From Nonomuraea typhae (GTDB lineage Bacteria > Actinomycetota > Actinomycetes > Streptosporangiales > Streptosporangiaceae): a DNA stretch of 64,000 nucleotides. A program made the translations under genes and the position numbers. Location of the stretch: positions 1 to 64,000 of the forward strand of contig NZ_VRLV01000011.1 of NCBI RefSeq assembly GCF_009760925.1. The letters run 5' to 3'. Below the pieces are notes generated by a model. The model did no database searches and was not told where the DNA came from. It saw only the letters and a program-made list of their open reading frames with translations. Shown here in pieces: positions 41,953-50,034 of the stretch. Every line of letters begins with the position of its first letter. Positions within the stretch are counted from its first letter, which is position 1.

Positions 41953-43593
41953 TCAGCGCTGGCGCACCGGGACGGTCAGCCCGCAGGCCGGACGCTCCGG
42001 CTGATCGGCGCACGCGCCCGTGCCGTCGCCGGACCAGCGCGTGCGCACCTGGCGGTTGCCCAGGTCCTTGCGCTTGGTGACGAAACGCAGGCGGAACTCC
42101 CGGGTGTCACCCGGCTTCAGCTCGCCCTGCCAGGTGAGCGTGGTGTCGGTGCGGGACGTGGGGGCCGGGTGCACCCTGCGGTGCCTGGCGTCGTCGAGCA
42201 CGTCCTGCAGGTCCACCGTCAGTGTGTACGGCTCGGCCGTACGACCGGTGTTGGCGATCGCCGTGTGGAGGGTCAGTCCCTCGCCCGCCTTGGCGGCTCC
42301 GCGGGGGGTGGCCGCGTGCCTGACCTTGAGGGCTGCCGCGCCGTCCAGGCTGATGGGATGGTCCTCGACCTCGCCGCTGGCCGCCCAGCCGGTCGGAGCC
42401 GCCAGCTCAGCCTCGGTGTCGGCCAGCCGCAGGCGCATCCACGACTCCCCGGCGGTCGCGTCCTCGTGCCCCGGCCACGAAAGCCGCACCTGGGACGAAC
42501 CCGGCGAGACCGCCGCCGACGCCCGCTCGTCGTTCTGGAACTTGCCATCCCTGTCGAAGTCGACCCACCCGGCGAGTACGGCCGGCCGTACCGTCTTGAC
42601 GGGCACGGAGAGCTGCATCGGACGTCGCCCGTCCACGGCGCCGGCGGCCGGGAGCCAGCCCGCGGCGTCGTCGGTGTCGTCGGCGAGGCGGCGCGGGAAC
42701 GAGCTCACCGTCGTGGAGTGGTCGGCGGTGGCCCGGGAGCCGATCGACAGGTCGGAGACCGTGTGGGAGGCCGCGCCGTAGGAGTCCGGGGCGTCGGAGC
42801 CGTCCTCTTCGAACGTGACGCGGAAGACGCCCCACATGAAGGCGTCGCCCGCGGCCATGATCCGGCGGACGTTGCGGGCGCGCACCTGCATGGTGAACGT
42901 GGAGATCATGCCGTTGATCTGGGCGGTGCCGCACATGTAGACGACGCCGCAGGTGGGCTCGCGCCGGGGTCCCCCGAGGTTCGCGGGGATGATGGCCTGG
43001 TCGCCGACCTTGAATCCGGGGAAGCCGGCGATGTTGGTGAACGTCGGGTCGGAGGGGGCGCCGCCGACCAGGCGCAGGCCGGTCCAGAACTCCTCCTGGT
43101 TGCCCGAGGCGTCCTCGGTGGCGCCGCCGGTGCCCGCGACGTGCAGGCGGGGGTTGCGTACCGGGCGGGAGAAGGTGAAGGTCAGCGTCGCGACGTCGCT
43201 CCAGCCGTTCGGCCGGACCTTGAAGCCCTCGTACAGGTCGCCGATGCCGGCCACGGCCTTCGCGTTGACCGGGATGAGGTATTCGTCGGCCGGGGCGCCG
43301 GGGTTGGCGCCGAGGGTCTCCGCCTTGCCGACCCGGGCGCCGCCGGCGAGCTTCTTCTCGACGGTCATGACGACGCCGGAGGGGGTTGCGCCTTGGGCGC
43401 GTTCGGCGGTGTTGGCCATCGTCCAGGTCTGCCCGGTTGGTGCCTGTCGGCTGGCAACCTGCGTCCCCCGGCTCGGTGGGGATATTTCCTGCTCTGCGGC
43501 AAGAGCGCTCGACGAACCCAACGCGCTGACTAGCATCGCCGCCGTGACATTGACCACCACTACACGCCGCAGCCTATACAATATTGAAAACAT
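41953..43593 (-). CDS. large secreted protein with GEVED-type domain
   Basis: About 546 residues from ATG 43593 (GGAAGG nine bases upstream; a longer GTG form is possible). A signal peptide (VVNVTAAMLVSALGSSSALA) is followed by a large beta-rich region. A GEVED-type module follows (GWVDFDRDGKFQNDERAS, then WAASGEVEDHPISL), and the C-terminal CARDB/DUF11-like domain has GEGLTLHTAIANTGRTAEPY and TLTWQGELKPGD. Such domains occur in surface adhesion or matrix proteins. The gene is 31 bp upstream of the subtilase start on the same strand, so the two may be co-expressed. The function is unknown. Confidence 0.82.
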   Translation of the reverse strand: MFSILYRLRRVVVVNVTAAMLVSALGSSSALAAEQEISPPSRGTQVASRQAPTGQTWTMANTAERAQGATPSGVVMTVEKKLAGGARVGKAETLGANPGAPADEYLIPVNAKAVAGIGDLYEGFKVRPNGWSDVATLTFTFSRPVRNPRLHVAGTGGATEDASGNQEEFWTGLRLVGGAPSDPTFTNIAGFPGFKVGDQAIIPANLGGPRREPTCGVVYMCGTAQINGMISTFTMQVRARNVRRIMAAGDAFMWGVFRVTFEEDGSDAPDSYGAASHTVSDLSIGSRATADHSTTVSSFPRRLADDTDDAAGWLPAAGAVDGRRPMQLSVPVKTVRPAVLAGWVDFDRDGKFQNDERASAAVSPGSSQVRLSWPGHEDATAGESWMRLRLADTEAELAAPTGWAASGEVEDHPISLDGAAALKVRHAATPRGAAKAGEGLTLHTAIANTGRTAEPYTLTVDLQDVLDDARHRRVHPAPTSRTDTTLTWQGELKPGDTREFRLRFVTKRKDLGNRQVRTRWSGDGTGACADQPERPACGLTVPVRQR

Positions 43594-43738
43594 CCTTGAT
43601 GACCTTCCATCCACGGAGCAGATTCACTACTTTCGCAGGCTGCTGCGGGAGCGAACCCGGATGACGCTCCTGCGAATGAGCAGAGAAAAAGAGCTCCGAT
43701 ACGAGCTTGCGGCCCTCATGCGTGACCACAGGCGTTGA
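43544..43738 (+). CDS. possible small CDS (low confidence)
   Basis: A 64-codon frame from GTG 43544 encodes a strongly charged helical peptide (LDDLPSTEQIHYFRRLLRER and EKELRYELAALMRDHRR). It overlaps the 5' end of the GEVED gene on the other strand by 50 bp and has no obvious ribosome site. The helical pattern is better than chance-looking, but the DNA is in a low-GC intergenic stretch. Codon bias does not support it strongly. Confidence 0.2.
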   Translation: MTLTTTTRRSLYNIENILDDLPSTEQIHYFRRLLRERTRMTLLRMSREKELRYELAALMRDHRR

Positions 43739-43985
43739 CCCACGTCAGTGACCATGGCCAAGCCTGCCCGACGAATCATGCCAGCGTGGATGGCGCCGAC
43801 AACTGGTTGGCGGCATTTTCACATCAAAGATCTCTTCAGTTTTCCAAGGCGCTGCACATCACTTCGAATGTCCGAAATAGACGAATCGGCCGTAGGAGCC
43901 CTGTCAAATTCTGCACTGTAGCACGCGTTCAATGCCACGTTAATCGCGGCGATAAATACGGGCAGTCTGGAGAAATGGTGTCCGG
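43594..43985. other. low-GC intergenic stretch next to a truncated regulator
   Basis: About 390 bp of markedly lower GC than the flanking genes separate the GEVED gene from the abrupt end of the AfsR-like regulator. The left part should contain the GEVED promoter and the doubtful small frame at 43544. The right part (about 43860-44000) occupies the place where the regulator's TPR region would be expected. A minus-strand frame there (with HHFSRLPVFIAAINVALNAC) is not recognisable. No terminator is evident. Confidence 0.45.
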
Positions 43986-46121
43986 TCAGCGCATAGCCAG
44001 CGATGTCGCTTGCGCCTGCCGGCCGGCCTGGAGCCAGTACCACCCGAGGGAGCCGGTGAGCCGCCCGGCCAGCCCGGTCTCGCCCAGGCTCATGGCCGCC
44101 TCCAGGGCGCCGCGCACGTTGGCGGTCTCGGCGTCCAGCCTGCCCGCCCAGCGGTGCCGGGCCGGTCCGGTGCGGTACGCTTCGGCGCACTCGGCGAGCT
44201 GGGTGTAGTAGGTGGCGTACCACCGCAGGACCCGGTCGTATTCACCGGCCTCGCGCAGCCGCTCCACCCCGTAGGCCGCCACGGACTCCAGCAGCCGATA
44301 CCTCCCGCCCGAGCGCACCACCAGCGACCGGTCCACCAGACGGGCCAGCAGATCGGCCACGTCGGCCGGATCCAGCTCATCGCCGTTGCCGGTGGCCTGC
44401 GCCTTCGCGGCCAGCTCGGCGTCGGCCGCCGTGCCTCCGGGGATCGGCATGGGCACGGCGCAGATCCGCTCGGCGGCCTCCAGCGTGCACCCGCCCACCT
44501 GCACGGCCAGGCGGCGCAATACGACCCGTTCCGGGCCGGTCAGCATGTCCCAGCTCCAGTCGATCGCGGCCCTGAGCGTCCGCTGACGCGCGGGGCCGCC
44601 CCGCCGCCCGGCCGACAACAGCCGGAACCGGTCATCCAGCCGCTCGGCCAGCGCCCGCACCCCCAACGCCGGCACCCTGGCCGCCGCCAGCTCGAGCGCC
44701 AGCGGAATGCCGTCCAGCCGCCGGCAGATCACCGCCACCGCCTCGGCGTCCCCAACCCCGACCACACCACCGTCCCCAACCCCGACCACACCACCGTCAC
44801 CGGCTGTCAGGGGGTGGCCCGCGTCGGCTGCGCGGAGGGTGAGGAGGCGGGCGGCGGACTCCGCGTCCAAGGGCGGGACCTCGCGGACGATCTCGCCCGC
44901 CACCCCGAGCGGTTCCCTGCTGGTGGCGATGATGCGCAGGCCGGGGGCGGCGCCCAGCAGCGATCCGGCCAGCGCGGCCACCTCCTCGACCACGTGCTCG
45001 CAGTTGTCGAGGACCAGCAACGCCCGCCGCGTCCCCAGGGCGGCGGCGATCCGCCGGCCGGGTTCGCCCGCGCCCTGGTCCTCTCGTAGCCCCAGCGCGG
45101 TGGCCACGGCCTCGGCCACCTGCGGGGACAGGGTCGCGGGCACGGCCGACAGCTCCACCAGGTGCGCGCCGTCGGGGAAGCCGGAGGCCATCCGGTGGGC
45201 GGCGGCCAGCGCCAGGCGGCTTTTGCCCACTCCGCCCATGCCGGTCAGCGTCACGAGCCGGGCCGTACCGGGCAGTGCGAGCAGGTCGCGCAGTGCGCCG
45301 GAGCGGCCCACGAGGTCGGTCAGCGGCTCCGGCAGCCGTCCGCCCGCGGGCGCGGGCACGTGCGCGGGGCGGCGCAGGGCCGGCCGGTGTTCCAGGATCG
45401 CCTGGTGCAGGGCGGCGAGTTCTGGGCCGGGGTCGAGGCCCAGGTCGTCGCGCATGCGCCCGCGGAAGGCGCGGTAGACGTCGAGCGCGTCGGCCTGCCG
45501 TCCGGATCGGTAGAGGGCGCGCATCAACAGGCTGTGGAAACCCTCGCGCAGCGGGTGCTGGGCGGCCAGGTCGGTCAGCTCGCCGACCAGCGCGGCGTCC
45601 TGGCCGAGGGCGAGCCGGGCGTCGGCGTAGGCTTCGAGGGCGGTCAGCCGTTGTTCCTCCAGGCGGAGCGCGGCCCGCCGGACCAGGGGTTCGCCGGGCA
45701 GGTCGGAGAAGTCGGCGAAGGCGGGGCCACGCCACCACGCCAGCGCCTCGGCCAGCAGCGCGGCGCGTTCGGCCGGCTCGGCCACGGACCCGAGTCGCCC
45801 GAGCGCCTCCTGGAAGCGGTGCGCGTCGGTGTCGGCGTCGATCAGGTAGCCGGGCGCCCGGGTGGCGAGCAGGGTCCTGGCGCCGGGCTCGGCCTCGTCG
45901 AGCGCCCGCCGTAGCTGCGACACCTTGGCCCGCAGCGCCCCGAGCGGATTGCCCGGCCGCTCCGGCCCCCACAAGCCGTCGATGAGCCGCTCCGCGGGCA
46001 CCACCCGGCCGTTGTGGGCGAGCAGGCCGGCCAGCAACGCCCGGACCTTGCGCTCGGGCACGGCCACGGCGCGGCCATCGGCCGCGATCACCTCGAGCGG
46101 CCCCAGGACGGCGAAGCGCAT
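43986..46121 (-). CDS. AfsR/SARP-type regulator, C-terminally truncated
   Basis: This 711-residue protein starts at ATG 46121, the usual MRFAVLGPLE start; a GTG nine bases earlier is possible. Winged helix (1-95), activation domain (about 100-245, LREGFHSLLMRALYRSGRQA, DDLGLDPGPELAALHQAILE) and NB-ARC ATPase (Walker A GMGGVGKS, 294-301; ALLVLDNCEHV) are intact. The protein then ends abruptly after LGWYWLQAGRQAQ with no TPR region, which in relatives adds 200-350 residues. GC content falls right after the stop. The N-terminal half could still bind DNA. It is divergent from an MFS exporter. Confidence 0.85.
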   Translation of the reverse strand: MRFAVLGPLEVIAADGRAVAVPERKVRALLAGLLAHNGRVVPAERLIDGLWGPERPGNPLGALRAKVSQLRRALDEAEPGARTLLATRAPGYLIDADTDAHRFQEALGRLGSVAEPAERAALLAEALAWWRGPAFADFSDLPGEPLVRRAALRLEEQRLTALEAYADARLALGQDAALVGELTDLAAQHPLREGFHSLLMRALYRSGRQADALDVYRAFRGRMRDDLGLDPGPELAALHQAILEHRPALRRPAHVPAPAGGRLPEPLTDLVGRSGALRDLLALPGTARLVTLTGMGGVGKSRLALAAAHRMASGFPDGAHLVELSAVPATLSPQVAEAVATALGLREDQGAGEPGRRIAAALGTRRALLVLDNCEHVVEEVAALAGSLLGAAPGLRIIATSREPLGVAGEIVREVPPLDAESAARLLTLRAADAGHPLTAGDGGVVGVGDGGVVGVGDAEAVAVICRRLDGIPLALELAAARVPALGVRALAERLDDRFRLLSAGRRGGPARQRTLRAAIDWSWDMLTGPERVVLRRLAVQVGGCTLEAAERICAVPMPIPGGTAADAELAAKAQATGNGDELDPADVADLLARLVDRSLVVRSGGRYRLLESVAAYGVERLREAGEYDRVLRWYATYYTQLAECAEAYRTGPARHRWAGRLDAETANVRGALEAAMSLGETGLAGRLTGSLGWYWLQAGRQAQATSLAMR
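44750..44797. repeat. perfect 24-bp tandem duplication inside the truncated regulator gene
   Basis: Two identical 24-bp copies (44750-44773 and 44774-44797) lie within the NB-ARC coding region and add an in-frame GGVVGVGD pair not expected in the family. It looks like a recent slippage event in a surface loop. Confidence 0.8.
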
Positions 46122-46180
46122 GAACGCCACCCTAAACAGTCCCGAACATATCCATAACGTCCACCCTTGAGCCTGGTCAC

Positions 46181-47668
46181 ATGACGACTACCGCTACCCG
46201 TGACGGGGTGCGCGCATGGCTGGGGATGGCCGTGCTCGCCCTGGCCACGTTGCTGCTCGCCGTTGACAACACCGTGCTGGTGCTGGCCCTTCCCCATCTG
46301 GCCGCCGACCTGGATCCCAGCGCCACCGAGCTGCTGTGGATCACCGACGTGTACAGCTTCATGATCGCCGGGTTCATGGTCACCATGGGGTCGCTCGGCG
46401 ACCGGATCGGCCGTCGCCGGCTGCTGGTGATCGGCGCGATCCTGTTCGGCGCCGCCTCCGCGCTGGCGGCCTACTCCCCCTCCACCGTGCTGCTCATCGT
46501 GGCCAGGGCGCTGCTGGGTGTGGCCGGAGCCGCGATGGGGCCGTCCGCGCTGGCGCTGGCGGCCGGGTTGTTCGCCGACGCCAGGCGGCGGGCCATGGCC
46601 ATCGGGGTGTTCACCGCCTGCTTCATGGGCGGTGCGGCCCTCGGGCCCGTCGTCGGCGGGGTACTGCTGGAGAACTACTGGTGGGGGTCGGTGTTCCTGC
46701 TGGGGGTGCCGATCATGGTCCTGGTGGTGCTGGGCGGGCTCTTCCTGCTGCCGGAGACTCCGGCGCACGGCGCCGCCCGGCCCGACCCGGCCAGCGTGGC
46801 GCTGTCGCTGGCGGCGATCCTGCCGACCGTGTACGCGCTGAAGGAACTGGCCAAGGATCCGGGGCAGGCGGTGCCGTACCTCGCGCTCGGGGTGGGCGTG
46901 GCGGCGGGCGTGCTGTTCGTCCGGCGGCAGCGGCGGCTGGCCGAGCCGCTGCTGGATCTCGGGCTCTTCGCCAACCGGTCCTTCCGCACCGCGCTGCTGA
47001 TCCTCGCGCTGGCCATGGTGACGCAGGGCGGCGTCTACCTGTTCGTGAGCCAGCACCTGCAACTGGTCGAGGGGCTGTCGCCGCTGGCCGCAGGGATGTG
47101 GATGGCGATCCCGGCGCTCGGCCTGGTCGGCGGGTCGCTCGCGGCGCCGGCCATCGCGAGCGCCTATCGCCCCAGTGTCGTCGTGGGCGCGGGGATGGTG
47201 GTGTCGGTCGCCGGGTTCGCGCTGGTGGCGGCGGGCGACGGCCTCGGCGTGCTGATGACGGGCATCACCGTCGCCTTCGTCGGCATGGCGCCCGTGGGCG
47301 CGCTCGGGCTCGGCCTCATCGTCGGATCGGCGCCGCGGGAGCGCGCCGGATCGGCCTCCGCGATCGCGGAGAGCAGCGGCGAGTTCGGGATCGCGCTCGG
47401 CATCGCGCTCCTCGGCAGCGTCGGCACCGCCGTCTACGGCAGCCTCGCCACCTCGCCCGGGGCGGGCGAGTCGCTCGGCGAGGCGCTCGACACGGCCGCC
47501 GGGCTGCGGCCGGGCCCGGCGGCGGCGCTCGTGGCCGAGGCGCAGGCCGCGTTCGGCCAGGGGCTGATCGTGGTCACGCTCCTCAGCGGGGTGATCGCGC
47601 TGGTCCTGGCCGTGGCCTCCCTGACCATGCTCCGGCACGTGCGCCCGATCGGCGCGGACGAACACTGA
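46181..47668 (+). CDS. MFS exporter, DHA2 (QacA/SmvA-like) family
   Basis: This 495-residue protein has about 14 membrane segments. DHA2 marks are LAVDNTVLVLALPHLAADL (motif D1), LLWITDVYSFMIAGFMVTMG, GSLGDRIGRRRLLVIGAILF (motif A) and the antiporter motif C region FTACFMGGAALGPVVGGVLL. It probably exports cationic dyes, quaternary ammonium compounds or antibiotics using the proton gradient. The 59-bp gap to the divergent truncated AfsR-like regulator suggests that regulator once controlled it. A strong terminator follows. Confidence 0.92.
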   Translation: MTTTATRDGVRAWLGMAVLALATLLLAVDNTVLVLALPHLAADLDPSATELLWITDVYSFMIAGFMVTMGSLGDRIGRRRLLVIGAILFGAASALAAYSPSTVLLIVARALLGVAGAAMGPSALALAAGLFADARRRAMAIGVFTACFMGGAALGPVVGGVLLENYWWGSVFLLGVPIMVLVVLGGLFLLPETPAHGAARPDPASVALSLAAILPTVYALKELAKDPGQAVPYLALGVGVAAGVLFVRRQRRLAEPLLDLGLFANRSFRTALLILALAMVTQGGVYLFVSQHLQLVEGLSPLAAGMWMAIPALGLVGGSLAAPAIASAYRPSVVVGAGMVVSVAGFALVAAGDGLGVLMTGITVAFVGMAPVGALGLGLIVGSAPRERAGSASAIAESSGEFGIALGIALLGSVGTAVYGSLATSPGAGESLGEALDTAAGLRPGPAAALVAEAQAAFGQGLIVVTLLSGVIALVLAVASLTMLRHVRPIGADEH

Positions 47669-47678
47669 CCTGACGCGA

Positions 47679-47708
47679 CCTGACACCGCCGCCGGAGACG
47701 GTGTCAGG
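47679..47708 (+). terminator. 10-bp hairpin terminator of the MFS gene
   Basis: CCTGACACCG (47679-47688) pairs perfectly with CGGTGTCAGG (47699-47708) around a 10-nt loop, starting 11 bp after the exporter stop codon. No T-run. Confidence 0.65.
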
Positions 47709-47778
47709 CCGTCGTCAGCCCCGATCCCCAGGCTGTGAGACGACCGAACGCATCCCACACGATCGGGGGGAACCCTTC

Positions 47779-50034
47779 ATGCGACAGCTCGACGTCTCCG
47801 CCTACGAGACCGCGGAGAAGCTCGTCCTCCAATACCGGCACAAGCTCGTCTCCGGCGACCGGGTCAGGCCGATGTGGACGGGCGAGGGCGCCCAGTTCTG
47901 GTACCGCAGAGGCCGCCGGTTCGTCCTCGTGGACGAGGGCGGGCGGCGGCCGGCCTTCGACCATGTACGGCTGGCCAAAGGGCTGGCCGGCGCCTCCGGA
48001 CAGGACGTGGACCCGGAGGCGCTGCCGTTCACCGCGATCGGCTACAGCGCGACGGCCGTGGAGTTCGCCGCCTTCGACGGCTACTGGCGCTGCCCGCTGG
48101 ACACCTACCTGGTGGAGCCGGCCCAGCCGGGTCCGGCCGCCGGGTTCGACGAGGTGGTCTCGCCCGACGGGCAGCAGGCGCTGTTCATCCGGGACCACAA
48201 CCTGTGGGTGCGCGACCTGGCCGGCGGCCGGGAGCGGGCGCTGACCGGTGACGGCGAGCAGGACCACGACTACGCCACCGGGCCGGACTGGTGGCACTAC
48301 TCGGTCCTGCTCCGCAAGCTCGGCTTGCCCGCCATGCCTCCGGCCGCGATCTGGTCGCCCGACGGCGCCCGCGTGCTCACGCACCGCACCGACCACCGCG
48401 GCGTCCGCCGTACTCACTTCATCGACGCGCTGCCGGCCGAGGGCGGCCCCGCCCGGTTGTACACGCAGCGCTTCGCGCACACCGGCGACGAGAAGGTCGC
48501 CCTGGCCGAGGTCGTCGTCTGTGACCTCGCGACCGGCGCCGTGGTGCCCGCCGCGGCGGCCGCGCTGCCGATGTCGCAGACCTCGCCGGTGTTCCAGCGG
48601 TGGCTGTGGTGGGCCGGCGACGGCTCGGTCGCCTACTACCTGGGCTATCCCCGCAACCAGCGCAGCCTGTCGCTCAACCGGCTCGACCCGGCCACCGGGC
48701 GCGTGGAAACCCTGCTGACCGAGACCGGCCCGACCCGGGTGGAGCCGAACCAGTGGGCGGAGGGGCAGGCGCCCATGGTCGAGGTGTTCTCCGGCGGGGA
48801 CGAGGTGCTGTGGTACTCGCAGCGCGACGGCTGGGGGCACCTGTACCTGTACGACGGGCGTACGGGCGCGCTGAAGAGGCAGGTGACCGCGGGCGAGTGG
48901 ACGGTCCGCGAGATCCTGCGCATCGACGAGGAGGCGCGGGTGGTCTACTTCACCGCCTCCGGCCTGGTCGCCGGTGACCCCTATCCGCGCTCGGTCTGCC
49001 GGGCGGAGCTGGACGGCCCCGGGTTCGCGGTGCTGACCGAGGACGACCTGGATCACGCGGTCACGGTCGCGCCCGACAAATCATGCTTCGTCGACTCGGC
49101 CTCCACCGCCGAGATCCCGCCCGTGATCACCCTGCGCGACTGGAGCGGCCGGGTGCTGACCGAACTGGAGCGCGCCGACGTCAGCGGCCTGGTCGCGACC
49201 GGCTGGAGCCCGCCCGAGCGCTTCCGCGCCAAGGCGGCCGACGGCGTGACGGACGTGTACGGCGTGCTGTACAAGCCGCACGGCTTCGACCCCGAGTGCA
49301 GCTACCCGGTCATCGACCACCCCTACCCCGGCCCGCAGCGCAACCGCGTCGGCTCGGCCTTCGCGGAGATGCCCTTCGCCCACGAGGCCGAGGTGATGGC
49401 GGCGCTCGGCTTCGTGGTCATGGCCCTCGACGGGCGCGGCACCCCGGGCCGGGACAAGACGTTCTTCGACCACTCCTACGGCAACGTCGGGGACGCCGCC
49501 GACCATGTGGCGGCCCTGCGTGAGCTGGCGCGGACCCGGCCGTGGATGGACATGGACCGCGTGGGCGTGGCCGGCTCCTCCGCCGGGGGCCACCAGGCGG
49601 TCCGCGCCATGCTCGACCACCCCGACGTCTACAAGGCCGGGGTCGCGAGCTGCGCGAACCAGGACCTGGAGAGCTACCACGCCGGGTACGCGGAGATCTA
49701 CCAGGGCACCCCCGGCGAGGCCGACTACAGCCGCGTGAACAACGTGGATCGGGCCGAGCGCCTGCGCGGCAAGCTGCTGCTGATCCACGGCGGCATGGAC
49801 ACCAACATCGCCCCCGACCACACCCTGCGCCTGGCCGAGCGGCTCATCCTGCTCGACAAGGACTTCGAGATGCTGATCGTGCCCGGCGCCGAGCACTTGT
49901 TCCTCGGCTACCACCACCACACCTACCGGCGGGAGTGGGACTTCCTGGTGCGCCACCTGATGGGGGCCGAGCCGCCCGCCTACCGGATCGCCCCGATCCC
50001 GTTCGACCCGGAGCTGCTATCCGACTGGTTCTGA
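47779..50034 (+). CDS. S9 family peptidase, dipeptidyl-peptidase IV-like
   Basis: This 751-residue protein starts at ATG 47779 with GGGGGG upstream. The N-terminal ~480 residues form the beta-propeller typical of DPP IV/S9B enzymes (ISPDGQQ-like segments VVSPDGQQALFIRDHNLWVR, AIWSPDGARVLTHRTD). The C-terminal alpha/beta-hydrolase domain has nucleophile Ser601 in AGSSAGGHQAVRAML, Asp in GGMDTNIAPDHTLRL and His in PGAEHLFLG. There is no signal peptide, so it is cytoplasmic. It should cleave dipeptides, often X-Pro, from peptide N-termini. Its end overlaps the convergent AfsR-like gene by 18 bp. Confidence 0.92.
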   Translation: MRQLDVSAYETAEKLVLQYRHKLVSGDRVRPMWTGEGAQFWYRRGRRFVLVDEGGRRPAFDHVRLAKGLAGASGQDVDPEALPFTAIGYSATAVEFAAFDGYWRCPLDTYLVEPAQPGPAAGFDEVVSPDGQQALFIRDHNLWVRDLAGGRERALTGDGEQDHDYATGPDWWHYSVLLRKLGLPAMPPAAIWSPDGARVLTHRTDHRGVRRTHFIDALPAEGGPARLYTQRFAHTGDEKVALAEVVVCDLATGAVVPAAAAALPMSQTSPVFQRWLWWAGDGSVAYYLGYPRNQRSLSLNRLDPATGRVETLLTETGPTRVEPNQWAEGQAPMVEVFSGGDEVLWYSQRDGWGHLYLYDGRTGALKRQVTAGEWTVREILRIDEEARVVYFTASGLVAGDPYPRSVCRAELDGPGFAVLTEDDLDHAVTVAPDKSCFVDSASTAEIPPVITLRDWSGRVLTELERADVSGLVATGWSPPERFRAKAADGVTDVYGVLYKPHGFDPECSYPVIDHPYPGPQRNRVGSAFAEMPFAHEAEVMAALGFVVMALDGRGTPGRDKTFFDHSYGNVGDAADHVAALRELARTRPWMDMDRVGVAGSSAGGHQAVRAMLDHPDVYKAGVASCANQDLESYHAGYAEIYQGTPGEADYSRVNNVDRAERLRGKLLLIHGGMDTNIAPDHTLRLAERLILLDKDFEMLIVPGAEHLFLGYHHHTYRREWDFLVRHLMGAEPPAYRIAPIPFDPELLSDWF

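Noticed and set aside
43819..44223. 134-codon minus-strand frame beyond the truncated AfsR-like gene
   Set aside because: Its first half is an out-of-frame reading of the regulator, and the second half (HHFSRLPVFIAAINVALNAC) matches nothing I know and has no start of its own.
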